Shown here: positions 1-9,422 of the stretch, piece by piece
Layout of the letters: every line of letters begins with the position of its first letter
Numbering within the stretch: the stretch's first letter is position 1
NCBI GenBank assembly: GCA_026414575.1
Contig: JAOAIS010000024.1
Location: 1-59,986, forward strand
Length of the DNA stretch: 59,986 nt
DNA from: Aquificaceae bacterium
Lineage (GTDB): Bacteria; Aquificota; Aquificia; Aquificales; Aquificaceae
Reading direction: 5' to 3'
Notes under the pieces: generated by a model
Told to the model about the DNA's origin: nothing
Seen by the model: only the letters and a program-made list of their open reading frames with translations
The model's database searches: none
Position numbers and translations under genes: made by a program

Positions 1-61
1 TTATGGATAGAGTCAAGGTGGATTATGGTATAGAATATGAAAGCTTGTGAGGAGGTTCACT

Positions 62-589
62 ATGGAAGAGATAATTGTGGGTAAATACGTAGTAAGAAGA
101 GACAGATATTACACAAAGGACCACGAATGGGCATTGGTCAAAGGAAACAAAGCGTGGATAGGCATAACAGACTATGCACAGAAAGAGTTAGGCGATGTGG
201 TCTATGTGGACCTGCCTCAGGTTGGTGAAAGCTACGAAAGCGGGGACACATTAGCCAACATAGAATCTGTAAAGAGCGTGTCCCCCGTTTATTCACCCCT
301 CACTGGTACTGTCGTGGAAGTTAATGAAACCCTCAGGGATGAACCACACCTTCTAAACGAATCCCCCTATGAGGATGGCTGGATTGCGGTCCTTGAGCTC
401 TCAGACCCTATGGAGGTGGAAGACTTAATGCCTGCAGAGGATTACGCACAACTTCTCGTAGAGATAATTAAGGAAGAAAAGAATGAGACTGTAAGGCTTG
501 GGTTGCCAGAGGAGGAAGAAGAAAGGATTGAAGAATCTTTGGAGGCCTTGCCAGAGGAAGAATTAGGATACGAAGAAAGGGAAAGATAG
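62..589 (+). CDS. gcvH: Glycine cleavage system H protein (lipoyl carrier) with an acidic C-terminal tail
   Basis: Protein MEEIIVGKYVVRRDRYYTKDHEWALVKG...GDVVYVDLPQVG...ESVKSVSPVYSPLTGTVVEVN is a typical GcvH with lipoyl-Lys motif ESVKS; AGGAGG ribosome-binding site just upstream of the ATG at 62. Confidence 0.93.
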   Translation: MEEIIVGKYVVRRDRYYTKDHEWALVKGNKAWIGITDYAQKELGDVVYVDLPQVGESYESGDTLANIESVKSVSPVYSPLTGTVVEVNETLRDEPHLLNESPYEDGWIAVLELSDPMEVEDLMPAEDYAQLLVEIIKEEKNETVRLGLPEEEEERIEESLEALPEEELGYEERER

Positions 590-1462
590 ATGTACATACC
601 CCACTCGGAGTAGGAGACTCAGAAAATACTAAAGTTTTTGGGTCCTATCAGTCTGAAGCCTCGCAGGAAACATTGCAGGCAATTTTTGAGTATCAGAGTC
701 TAATGTGTGAGCTAACCGGCATGTATGTTGCTAATGCAGGCGTGTACGATGGCGGGGCTGCACTCGCAGAAGCCATACTCATGGCAAGAGCTATAAGGGG
801 CAAAGGTCTTAGGGTTGTGCTTTCTGAAGGTATACATCCTTACTACAGAGAAGTTTTTAAGACTTATCTTATGGGATATAAGGACGAGATAATTTTTAGC
901 TCTCTGGAGAAAAGAGGATATACGGACCTAAATATGCTTGAAGATTTTGTTAAGGATGGTAAAGCTCATGCTTTTGCGGTACAGTATCCCAACTTTCTGC
1001 GTTTCAAAAAGGTATGAGGTACCACTAGTGGTGGGAGAGGGTCAACAGATGGATATCCCCTTGAACTTTGGTGGACTTTATGCTGGCTTTTTCTACACTA
1101 AGATGCCCGGTAGGCTGGTAGGCGAAGAGAGCCACTTCTAACATATGCGCAAACAAAACCTTATGGCTCTTGCCAATCTCCTTTATGTGGTTCTTCTGGG
1201 AAAGGAAGGCATAAAAGAAGTGGCAGTCCAAAGCCTTTCAAAAGCCATGTACCTAAAAAAATGCTCCTTGAGCTTGGATTTGAGGAGGTATATGGTGGAA
1301 GGCATCCTTGGGAGTTTACGCTAAAGCATGCGAGGGGGTTAGAGCTCTATCAAAAACTCTCAGGGCAGGTTTTCTCTTCGGATATAAGGATGCCCTGTTG
1401 CTTGCGGTAACCGAAAAAAGAACAAAACAAAAAATGGACACGCTTTTGGATGCTATAGTTTA
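590..1462 (+). pseudogene. gcvPA: Degraded glycine dehydrogenase (decarboxylating) subunit 1, GcvPA
   Basis: GcvPA-like pieces in several frames: MYIPHSE (590), [45 protein letters not shown] (~643-780), VPLVVGEGQQMDIPLNFGGLYAGFF...MPGRLVGE (~1020-1130), NLMALANLLYVVLLGKEGIKEVAVQSLSKAMYL (~1155-1255), GFLFGYKDALLLAVTEKRTKQKMDTLLDAIV* (~1370-1462); separated by stops, frameshifts and deletions. Confidence 0.85.
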
Positions 1463-2559
1463 GGTTTTTCTACTTCTCTAGGAGGTTCTTCAGATGGCTT
1501 TGCAAAGAGAAAACCCTGGAAGAGGTCTACCTTTTCTCCAAGAAACTCGAGTTCTTCTGTGGTTTCCACGCCCTCTGCCAAAACCTTTATACCGTTCTTG
1601 TTACACATCCCCACAAGGGCATTTATCACCTCTTGCTTGAGATAGTCTTTATGCACATCTCGCACTATTTCTATGTCAATCTTTATGATGTCTGGTTTTA
1701 GGTTTACCAAGCTTATAAGGCCAGAAAAGCCGGAACTCACATCATCAAGAGCAACTTTGAAACCCCTTTCTCTGTAGTAATCAAGTATACTCTTGAGATG
1801 TTTAAGGTCCTCTACCTTATGACTTTCCGTTACCTCAAAGACTATGTTGCCTGGCTTTAGACCATACTTTTGGACAACTTCCATGGTTGTGCGCAGGCAG
1901 GTCTCTGGGTTATAGATGCTGATTGGTACAAAGTTTATAAACAACATGCGGTCAGAAAGACCTTTTTCCCAGCAAGAGCGTATGGCCCTTTCTCTGCATA
2001 AACGGTCAAGGTATAAAACCGTATCCGTATTTTCTGCGCATTTAAAGAGAAATCCCGGTGGAATTAGAGTTCCATCCTCTCTAATGCCTCTCACGAGACA
2101 CTCATAGCCAACCACAGAGAAATTCTTGTCCAAGATTGGATGAAAATGGGTTATAAATCTGCCTTTTTCAAGAGCCTCCAGATAATCACCGCAGGCCACA
2201 AGGGCAATCCAAAAACTCAAAGAACGTGCCCCTTTGACCTGGCTTGGTTTGAAGGCTTCGCCCGGTTGTAGGATCACGAGCCATATATTCTCCATTTCAA
2301 GAGGTGAAAGGATATTTCTCTTATGCAATTCTGTAAGAAAGAGCTTTAGACTTTCCGTCTCGAGGCTTACTACCTTTTCCTCCTTGTATTCCTCCACTAA
2401 GGCTTCAAGCATACCTCTTAACTTCTCGAGAAGTATTTGATTGTCTACAAGAAAAACAAGCTTTGCTGGCGCATCCTCCAAATGCCATAGACTGGAACAT
2501 TTCTTGCACTCTTCCCCCATGGTTGTCGATATCATACCACCGCAAGCTAAGCCTTTCAA
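1453..2559 (-). CDS. EAL-domain protein (c-di-GMP phosphodiesterase-like)
   Basis: EAL-type motifs: VGYECLVRG, LFINFVP, FEVTESH, ALDDVSSGFSGL, PDIIKIDIEIVRD, VLAEGVET, FQGFLFAKP. Confidence 0.85.
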   Translation of the reverse strand: MKGLACGGMISTTMGEECKKCSSLWHLEDAPAKLVFLVDNQILLEKLRGMLEALVEEYKEEKVVSLETESLKLFLTELHKRNILSPLEMENIWLVILQPGEAFKPSQVKGARSLSFWIALVACGDYLEALEKGRFITHFHPILDKNFSVVGYECLVRGIREDGTLIPPGFLFKCAENTDTVLYLDRLCRERAIRSCWEKGLSDRMLFINFVPISIYNPETCLRTTMEVVQKYGLKPGNIVFEVTESHKVEDLKHLKSILDYYRERGFKVALDDVSSGFSGLISLVNLKPDIIKIDIEIVRDVHKDYLKQEVINALVGMCNKNGIKVLAEGVETTEELEFLGEKVDLFQGFLFAKPSEEPPREVEKPKL

Positions 2560-2569
2560 CTTTTGCTTC

Positions 2570-3466
2570 TTACCAGCGGTAACCAGTCAAAAAGCCCACC
2601 ACCAATAGCTTCCTATCATGAAAGTCAAAGTTAGAATCTATGTATCTATAACCCATCATTGCAGTCACATAAAGAGAGGGATGCAATAAATTCAGCTTTG
2701 TGAGATTAAAGAAAATGGCGTGCTTAGTCTCCCACACCCTCCTGCCAAATATAGGGTTTGACTTTTTATAAAAGTCCTGACCTAAGGATATGCTTGCGTT
2801 AAAAAGAAGAGACTTATACCTGCGACTGCCTACAAGCCCCAAGCTGTAGCCCGCATAAGAGCTGGCATCACCTTTTGCATGGGAATAATCAAAGTTCAAA
2901 AAGGGCGTAAGACTTGCACTTTCTTTTATGTACTGTCTGTAAGAGGTTCTTATTGAGGCAAGCAATCTGTCCCTTTTGAGGGATGGCACCCTACTTCCAA
3001 GGTCATCCTCCTCAACATCCGAGTAGAGAGCCTTTAAACCTAAGGATAGGGAGCCGTGCCAGAAGTTAAAACCCGCCTCGTAATCTCGCTGGTAGGTTTT
3101 TCTCCTTTCCTGAAGGAGAAGGTAGGGGTCCTTCCAGACCTTACGGATTGGGCTAAGACCAAGATAAAACTCGACCCTTTGGGTTAAGAAATCTTCTCTT
3201 TGGAGCCCTACCTAAAGAGAAGGGCTTTGAGTCTCGGGTGAAGACCTAAAAAAGTATGTGTTACCATCTCCTTTGAACGTTAGCTGAAGGTCCAACAAAG
3301 GCACGGCCCTCAAATGGGTATCCTCTGGTCCTCTCAAGTGGCTAAGGTACCCGCTGGCAGATGGGGAAAGATTATCCTTGCTCTGAAACATACCAAAGCC
3401 CAAACCTATACGATTTTCCGCATAGGATAGGATGGGCAGGAAAACAAGCATTAATACACTTTTCAT
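2570..3466 (-). pseudogene. Putative outer-membrane beta-barrel/surface protein interrupted by an in-frame TAG
   Basis: Signal peptide MKSVLMLVFLPILSYAEN at 3466; the same frame continues past a TAG at 3212-3214 into ...VGLQREDFLTQRVEFYLGLSPIRKVWKDPYLLLQERRKTYQRDYEAGFNFWHGSLSLGLKALYSDVEEDD... and ends at 2570 with C-terminal FLTGYRW. Confidence 0.6.
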
Positions 3467-3479
3467 GGCAACTTCTAAA

Positions 3480-5057
3480 TTAGCTCCTCTTATCTACATT
3501 TTGTATGACCTTTCTTGATTGAATAAACACATCCTTTGCCAGCAGGTAAAAGACAGGAAGGCTTCCGGTTAGTGCCCATATGCCCGCAAGAAAGAGGGTC
3601 AAACCAAAGGCGTCCGAGAGGGCATACAGTTGTTGAAGCTGGTAGAGCATGGCTTCTGCCCTCTCACGAGCCTGGTGGGTCTGTAAAGAGAGCCCTTCTA
3701 ATACTTCCTGTAGTTTAAGTTCAAGCCAATAGTGGTTTTGTATCTCCGTACTTCTTTGGAGGTTTTCTGAAGTAAACCTTTGCAGGTCGTTGGTGGCCAG
3801 CGCTGTGCCAAAGGAGCCCCCCACAAACCTTATGTAGTGCATCAGACTAACACCGAGGGTGGTCTTGTCACCTAACTTCTTAAGAGCCAGCTGGGTTATG
3901 GGAGCAAAGAAAAAGCCCATGCCTGCACCCATAGCTACAAGATAAAGCACCGCAGTATCTCCTGATGTGAAGTAGTTCAGCCTTGGGAGGAGAAAGAAGT
4001 TTACACCAAGATACAGGAGGGTAGCAATGTAAAGGGCAAGCTTTGGAGATTTTTTGTCGGAGATTATGCCAGCCATGGGCGACAATAGTCCGATGGTTAA
4101 GGCCATGGGAAGTATGGCAAGACCCGCCTGAAAGGTGGTGTATCCCTTGAGCTTTTCAAAGTAAAGGGGTATAAGATAAAAGACCTGATACATGGAAAAG
4201 CCCAGCACGAAGCAGTAGACCCAAAAGGCAAGGAGAAACTCTCTTATTTTCAGTATGGATGGGTCTATTAGCTTGTTCTTTGATAAGAGTTCAGACAACA
4301 AGAAAAGCAGGAAAGAAAGCAAGGATAGAAGGCTCAGATGTAGTATGTAGTCGCTGGCAAACCAGCCCTCCTTCTGGCCCCTTGAGAGGACAATCAGCAG
4401 GCTGACGGTGGCAAGGGAGACGAAAAAGTAGGAAAAAAAGTTTAGCTTTATGGCGTGGGTTGGCTTGTAATCTTTGAGGAAGAAGAAGGCAAGGGTGAAG
4501 TTGAGGATACCTATGGGTAGGTTTATGTAGAAAATCCAGCGCCAGTCTATATGTTCTGTTATCCACCCGCCCAGTGTAGGACCAAGGGCAGGGGCAAAGC
4601 TCACACCAAGCCCGTATATGCCCATAGCAAGTCCCCTTTTTTCCGGGGCGTAGGCCGAAAAAAGAAGTGCCTCCGCGCTCACCACAATAAGAGACTCACC
4701 AAAGCCCTGAACGGTTCTGGAGGCTATCATCCACTCGAGGGAGTGGGCCTGTCCACAAAAGAAGGAGGCGGTGGTAAAGAGAAAGAGTCCGAGCATAAAG
4801 ACCTTTTTGAGACCCACCTTGCTCTCTAACCACTCTACCAGCAGTATGGCAGTGGCGGCGGAGGTCATGTAGGAGGTAATGACCCATTGAACACCATAAA
4901 GGTCAGTGCTTAGAGGTGCCATCATCTTTGGCACAACTATGTCCACTATGGTAGTGTCTAGAATCGCCATAAAGACTCCTATCATAAGAGAAAGGGTAAG
5001 GACGAGGCGCTCAGCAGCTGTTATGGTCTGATGAAAGGGTTGGCTCTCCGTCTTCAT
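3480..5057 (-). CDS. DHA2-family MFS drug exporter (EmrB/QacA-like, 14 TM)
   Basis: MIGVFMAILDTTIVDIVVPKM...QWVITSYMTSAA...LGPTLGGWITEHIDWRWIFYINLPIG, typical EmrB motifs. Confidence 0.92.
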   Translation of the reverse strand: MKTESQPFHQTITAAERLVLTLSLMIGVFMAILDTTIVDIVVPKMMAPLSTDLYGVQWVITSYMTSAATAILLVEWLESKVGLKKVFMLGLFLFTTASFFCGQAHSLEWMIASRTVQGFGESLIVVSAEALLFSAYAPEKRGLAMGIYGLGVSFAPALGPTLGGWITEHIDWRWIFYINLPIGILNFTLAFFFLKDYKPTHAIKLNFFSYFFVSLATVSLLIVLSRGQKEGWFASDYILHLSLLSLLSFLLFLLSELLSKNKLIDPSILKIREFLLAFWVYCFVLGFSMYQVFYLIPLYFEKLKGYTTFQAGLAILPMALTIGLLSPMAGIISDKKSPKLALYIATLLYLGVNFFLLPRLNYFTSGDTAVLYLVAMGAGMGFFFAPITQLALKKLGDKTTLGVSLMHYIRFVGGSFGTALATNDLQRFTSENLQRSTEIQNHYWLELKLQEVLEGLSLQTHQARERAEAMLYQLQQLYALSDAFGLTLFLAGIWALTGSLPVFYLLAKDVFIQSRKVIQNVDKRS

Positions 5058-5257
5058 AACCTTTTGTCCTTGAAGGGCTTAGGCGGCGTGCTTTCTTCCC
5101 TTATGATTAGGCAAGCATGATGAAAAGGCTTTACATTGTTGGTTTCTCTTGGCACAGGGTTTATTCCTAAGACCGTTAGAAAACTCCCCTTGCACCTTTG
5201 GCTTCTCGCATAGCATACCGCAAGAGCCTTACATAGTTTGGCATGTACTTTAACCAT
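5054..5257 (-). CDS. Hypothetical 67-aa protein packed between the HlyD-like and EmrB-like genes
   Basis: ATG begins 1 nt after the HlyD-like stop and its TGA overlaps the EmrB-like ATG (ATGA). No recognised homology. Confidence 0.35.
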   Translation of the reverse strand: MVKVHAKLCKALAVCYARSQRCKGSFLTVLGINPVPRETNNVKPFHHACLIIREESTPPKPFKDKRL

Positions 5258-5258
5258 C

Positions 5259-6377
5259 TTACTCTCTTTTTATCTCCACCCTTCCACCCATACCTATACG
5301 CAAAAGCCCCATGTCTCCCTTGGTTATTCTTATCTTCACAGGTATCCTCTGGACCACCTTAGTAAACTCTCCTGCGGATACATCCCTCGGCACAAGGGCA
5401 AAGGTAGCCGCCGAGGCTGGGCTTATCTCTTCCACCACACCCTCAAAGAGCCTGTCTGGATAGGCGTCTAACCTAAGGTAGGCTTTAGAACCTTCCTTTA
5501 CGCCTCTTAGCTTTGTCTCCTCCAAAAGGGCTTCCGCATAGTAAGAGTCATCTTCTACCAGACTAAAGAGGGGTTGTCCGGGTTTTACCATGTCGCCGGG
5601 GCTTGCGAACCTCTTAGCAACCACACCACCAAAGGGCGCCCGAAGCTCGGTCCTCTTGAGGTCCAGCTCCGCCTTTTCCAACTGGGACTGGAGGGCCCTT
5701 ATGTCAGCCTCAACCGCTCTTAGCTGTTCTTTTAATTCTTTGAGTTTTAGCCTTTCAGTCTCTGAGGACTTGACCTCCTTCTCCACCTTTGACTGCTGAC
5801 TTTTTAGTTCCTTAAGGGCATCCTCAAGGGCCCTTTTTCTCAAAAGTTGTGTCTGATAAAGAGTATCCGCCTGCTCAAATCTTTGCCTTGGCACGAGGCC
5901 CTCTTTGAAAAGGTTTTCAAGCCTGTCCCTTTCCCTCTTTGCTTGCCCTGCCTGAAGTTCTGTTTCCCTTATCTGCTTTAGGAGTGCTTCTTCTCTAGCA
6001 TGCGTCTCCCTCAAGGTGTCCTGAGACATGCCCACCTTGAGCTCCAGCTGTCTCTCTAACCTTACTATCTGGACTATCAGAGCTTCCCTCTGAGCCACAA
6101 GAGAATGAAGGCGATTTCTGTTGGTTTCTACGTTTATCCTGTAATCTTCTGGCTCTACTCTCGCCAAAAGCTCTCCCCTTTCCACTCTGTCTCCCATGTC
6201 CTTGTGTACTTCCAACAACCTTCCCCCCAACTCAAAGGCAAGGTTTACCATGCGGTCTGACCTTATGAAGACCGCCTCCGTGATGGCATATTCCATACGG
6301 TGTCTGACCCAGCGGTAGGAGAGAAAGCCAAAGGCCAAGAGCATAAGGAAAAGAACAATCGCACCGAGCTTCTTCAT
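5259..6377 (-). CDS. HlyD/EmrA-family periplasmic adaptor
   Basis: N-terminal TM, RVERGELLARVEPEDYRI lipoyl half, long coiled coil, TELRAPFGGVVAKRFASPGDMVKPGQPLFSLVEDD. Confidence 0.9.
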   Translation of the reverse strand: MKKLGAIVLFLMLLAFGFLSYRWVRHRMEYAITEAVFIRSDRMVNLAFELGGRLLEVHKDMGDRVERGELLARVEPEDYRINVETNRNRLHSLVAQREALIVQIVRLERQLELKVGMSQDTLRETHAREEALLKQIRETELQAGQAKRERDRLENLFKEGLVPRQRFEQADTLYQTQLLRKRALEDALKELKSQQSKVEKEVKSSETERLKLKELKEQLRAVEADIRALQSQLEKAELDLKRTELRAPFGGVVAKRFASPGDMVKPGQPLFSLVEDDSYYAEALLEETKLRGVKEGSKAYLRLDAYPDRLFEGVVEEISPASAATFALVPRDVSAGEFTKVVQRIPVKIRITKGDMGLLRIGMGGRVEIKRE

Positions 6378-7642
6378 AGCTCGCCTACCTCTCGCATAAG
6401 TTCAAAGTAAGCCCTCAAAAGGTCGTAGTAAGTAATCACCCTTGCCTTCCTTGCCTGCGTAAGGCTTGCCTCCGCCTGAAGAAGGTCAGCCCCGCTTATG
6501 AGCTGGTTACGATACTGCTCCAGAGAAAGCCTGTAAAACTCCTCCGCAAACTTAAGGGCTTCATCCGCCACCTTTAGATTGTCTTCTGCGGTCTTGAGTC
6601 TTTCGTAAGCAGTCTTGACCTTTAGGATTAGCATTTCTTTCACATCCTTGAACTCTTCCTTCAGGCTTTTGCTTTCCTCCTCAAGGGAAAGGGTCTTGTA
6701 GTAAGGTCCAAGGAACTGAAAATTCAAGCTAATGCCCGCACCGAAAGAAAAAAAGCCCTTGGGTGAGAGGCTGGGGTTCTGGTCCGAGTAGTTATAAAGG
6801 GCTTCAAAAAAGACCTTTGGATAAAACTGGGAGAGCTCCGCCCTTTTTTGAAAAGCCTTCATTTTTAGTCTTTCTTCAAAGGCTTTTATGATAGGTCTTT
6901 TTTCCAGAGTAGTGGCAAGCAGTTGGTCCAGGCTGTAGCCCTTTAAGTCCAACTTGGGCGGTGTGAGGTTTTTCAGACTCTCTTCCTCTAAGCCTGTGAG
7001 CCTAGAGAGGTCAGCTAAAGCCACAGCGTAGTCTCCTTCCGCCTTTCTTAAGTCCCTTTCCACCTCCGCGAGTTTGACCCTCGCCTGAAGCACATCGGTA
7101 ACCGCCACAAGTCCTTCCCGGAAGAAGGCTTCCCTCTGCCTTAGGTCTGCCTCCACAGCTTCCTTTTGCTTCTTTGCCACCTCCAAAAGCTCTTTTGCGG
7201 AAAGCGCAGAAAGGTAAGCCCTCATTAATTCAAGCTTTACCTCCAGCCTTGTCTCCTCGTAGTCCTTCTCAGAAATATGCACTTCGCCCTCCCCTATACT
7301 AACCCTTGAGCTTCTAAGTCCTCCATCGTAAAGGGTCTGCCTGATACCCATTTGATAGCTTTGATGACTTCTTTTTGAACTGCTCACCTCAAAAGCGGGC
7401 AAGCCTCCAAAGGGAGGTATGGTAATGGATTGTCTTTCCGAGTGCCAGGAAAACTTGTATAGGGAAAAAACTTCGGGAAAGTATAGCTGTCTTTCCGCTT
7501 TCAAGTTTAGGCGAGCGGACTGAATCTTATACCTTTTTGCCGCAAGCTTTGGGTTTTTCTCCTCGGAAAACCTTATAAGCTCTTCCAGGCTCATGGAAAA
7601 AGAGACATAAAAACCAAGCAACAGAAAAAGAATCAGTCGCAT
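6374..7642 (-). CDS. TolC-family outer membrane efflux protein
   Basis: Signal peptide; repeated OEP helices (LMRAYLSALSAKELLEVAKKQKEAV..., EFYRLSLEQYRNQLISGADLLQAEASLTQAR). Confidence 0.9.
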   Translation of the reverse strand: MRLILFLLLGFYVSFSMSLEELIRFSEEKNPKLAAKRYKIQSARLNLKAERQLYFPEVFSLYKFSWHSERQSITIPPFGGLPAFEVSSSKRSHQSYQMGIRQTLYDGGLRSSRVSIGEGEVHISEKDYEETRLEVKLELMRAYLSALSAKELLEVAKKQKEAVEADLRQREAFFREGLVAVTDVLQARVKLAEVERDLRKAEGDYAVALADLSRLTGLEEESLKNLTPPKLDLKGYSLDQLLATTLEKRPIIKAFEERLKMKAFQKRAELSQFYPKVFFEALYNYSDQNPSLSPKGFFSFGAGISLNFQFLGPYYKTLSLEEESKSLKEEFKDVKEMLILKVKTAYERLKTAEDNLKVADEALKFAEEFYRLSLEQYRNQLISGADLLQAEASLTQARKARVITYYDLLRAYFELMREVGEL

Positions 7643-8208
7643 TTTAGACCTCTGAATATAAGCTCAAGCCCTTCTTCTGCCTCCTTTAGAACCTCTTCAA
7701 GACCTGCATGACCCAAAAGGAGCTTTTCCATGTACACAAGCCTCACATAGCCCACTATAAGGTTAACCAGGGTCTCCGCTTTTCCACACCTGAACTCCTT
7801 CCTTTCGTAGCCCCTTTTTACCATTTGGAAGAGCAATCCCCTTATGTCCTCCATATGCTTTTGATGGAGCTTGCGGAAGCTTTCCTTACTGCACATGAGC
7901 TCAAAAAAGAACACATAAGCTATGCGCCTATCTTCATAGCACTCTACCAAAAAGTCCCTTATGTGTCCTCTTATGGCTTCCTCAGAAGAGATCTCCTTGT
8001 TGAGCCATCTCAACATTATCTCCTTTGTGCGCTCTGCCATACTGTTTACCAGCCCCTCCATAAGCTGGTCTTTGCTTTTAAAGTAAAAGTAGAAAGCGCC
8101 CTTGGAGAGTCCAGCATACCTGACAATCTCCTCCACAGAGGTGTTGCTGTAACCCTTTTGAGAAAAAAGCTCCTTTGCGGATTCTATAATCCTTTCCCTT
8201 GCATTCAT
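7633..8208 (-). CDS. TetR-family transcriptional regulator
   Basis: N-terminal HTH: RERIIESAKELFSQKGYSNTSVEEIVRYAGLSKGAFYFYFKSKDQL. Confidence 0.93.
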   Translation of the reverse strand: MNARERIIESAKELFSQKGYSNTSVEEIVRYAGLSKGAFYFYFKSKDQLMEGLVNSMAERTKEIMLRWLNKEISSEEAIRGHIRDFLVECYEDRRIAYVFFFELMCSKESFRKLHQKHMEDIRGLLFQMVKRGYERKEFRCGKAETLVNLIVGYVRLVYMEKLLLGHAGLEEVLKEAEEGLELIFRGLKCD

Positions 8209-9422
8209 TGTGTAAGCCTCTCTAACCTTGCTAAGGCGGTGTTGTATTGAAAAAGGGTAAGGTAGTAGCTTTGCAGTGTAGCGTTGTAGGTGTTTGTAGC
8301 ATCCAACACCTCAAGCTGTGTGGCCACACCAAAGCGGTAGCGCTCGGTGGAAAGTCTAAGACTTTCTCTGGCGAATTCCAAAGAAGCCTCCAAAGCCCTT
8401 ATCTGGACCTGCAAAGACCTTATATCCTCAAGGGTTTTAGAAAGCTCAGCCTTGAGCCTTTGCTCCAGGTCCTTTAGGTTTTCTGCCTGTTTAAAGACAT
8501 CTATTCTTGCCTGCGCCATGCTCGCCTCCCTTCCAAAACCATCAAAAATCCTGTAGTTTAGCCTAGCGCCAAAGGTGTAGCCATCCACCATATCCGTCTG
8601 GCCTCCAACCCTTGCGGTATTGCCCTGATAGTTGGCAAAGAAGTTAAGGGTTGGGTAATACTGGGACTTTTGAACCTCCACAAACCTTTCGGCCACTTCC
8701 AGGTTCTTTCTTGCCACCTTAAGGGTCGAGTTGTTTTTCAGATTATCCTGCGCCTCTGATGTCCTTGGTGGTCTGTAGTCAAGACTGCCCTGCGGTTCAG
8801 GGCTGTGGTCAAGCCTTAAAAAGGCTCTAAAGTCCTCTAGGCCCTTCTGATAGTCGGTCCTTGCACTTTGAAGCTGGGCCCTTGCGTTTTCAAGCTGGGC
8901 CCTTGCCCTTGTGAGCTCCACCTTTGGCACTACACCTGCCTCAAACTTTCCTTCAGTTTGTCTTAGGTTTTCCTCCCAGTATTTTAGGTTCTCTTCCAGA
9001 AGCCTTACCACCTCCCTTTTGTAAAGAAGCGCGTAAAAGAGCTGTTTCGTCTGAAATTCTACCTCCCTTAGGGTATCTTCCTTTATAAGCTCCTGAAGCT
9101 CTCTTTGGTCTTTTGCCAGCTTTAGACCTTCAAAGACCGCCTTGTTAAAGATTGTCTGCTCCGCCTCAAGGTTGTAGCTTTGCCGGTTCCTTGGTGTAAA
9201 GCCAAAGGCAAGCTCCTGGCTTAACCTTGTATAGCTGTAAGAGAAGTTAACCTGCGGCAGTATCCCCGCCCTTGCCCTGCGTATACCTTCCTCTGCCTTC
9301 TGAATCTCGAGGAAGGAAAGCCTAAGGGAGGTGTGGTTTTTTATCGCAACTTCCACAGCCTGCTCGAGGGTAAGACCCAAAGCCCAGAAAAAGCTTATTA
9401 AAAGAAAAAACAAAAGCCTCAT
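8205..9422 (-). CDS. TolC-family outer membrane efflux protein (second copy)
   Basis: LTLEQAVEVAIKNHTSLRLSFLEIQKAEEGIRRARAGILPQVNFSYSY; RYRFGVATQLEVLDATNTYNAT. Confidence 0.92.
   Translation of the reverse strand: MRLLFFLLISFFWALGLTLEQAVEVAIKNHTSLRLSFLEIQKAEEGIRRARAGILPQVNFSYSYTRLSQELAFGFTPRNRQSYNLEAEQTIFNKAVFEGLKLAKDQRELQELIKEDTLREVEFQTKQLFYALLYKREVVRLLEENLKYWEENLRQTEGKFEAGVVPKVELTRARAQLENARAQLQSARTDYQKGLEDFRAFLRLDHSPEPQGSLDYRPPRTSEAQDNLKNNSTLKVARKNLEVAERFVEVQKSQYYPTLNFFANYQGNTARVGGQTDMVDGYTFGARLNYRIFDGFGREASMAQARIDVFKQAENLKDLEQRLKAELSKTLEDIRSLQVQIRALEASLEFARESLRLSTERYRFGVATQLEVLDATNTYNATLQSYYLTLFQYNTALARLERLTQ

Noticed and set aside
938-1231. ORFs 938-1141 (+) and 1025-1231 (-) as independent genes
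   Set aside because: The plus ORF is a fragment of the decayed gcvPA; the minus ORF is antisense to it with no protein-like features.
1916-2440. Plus-strand ORFs inside the EAL gene and many similar antisense ORFs (e.g. 7708-8250, 21552-22261, 22539-23048, 36219-36842, 52873-53978)
   Set aside because: They lie antisense to well-supported conserved genes, have no recognisable family and low-complexity Ser/Leu/Pro-rich composition typical of shadow ORFs.
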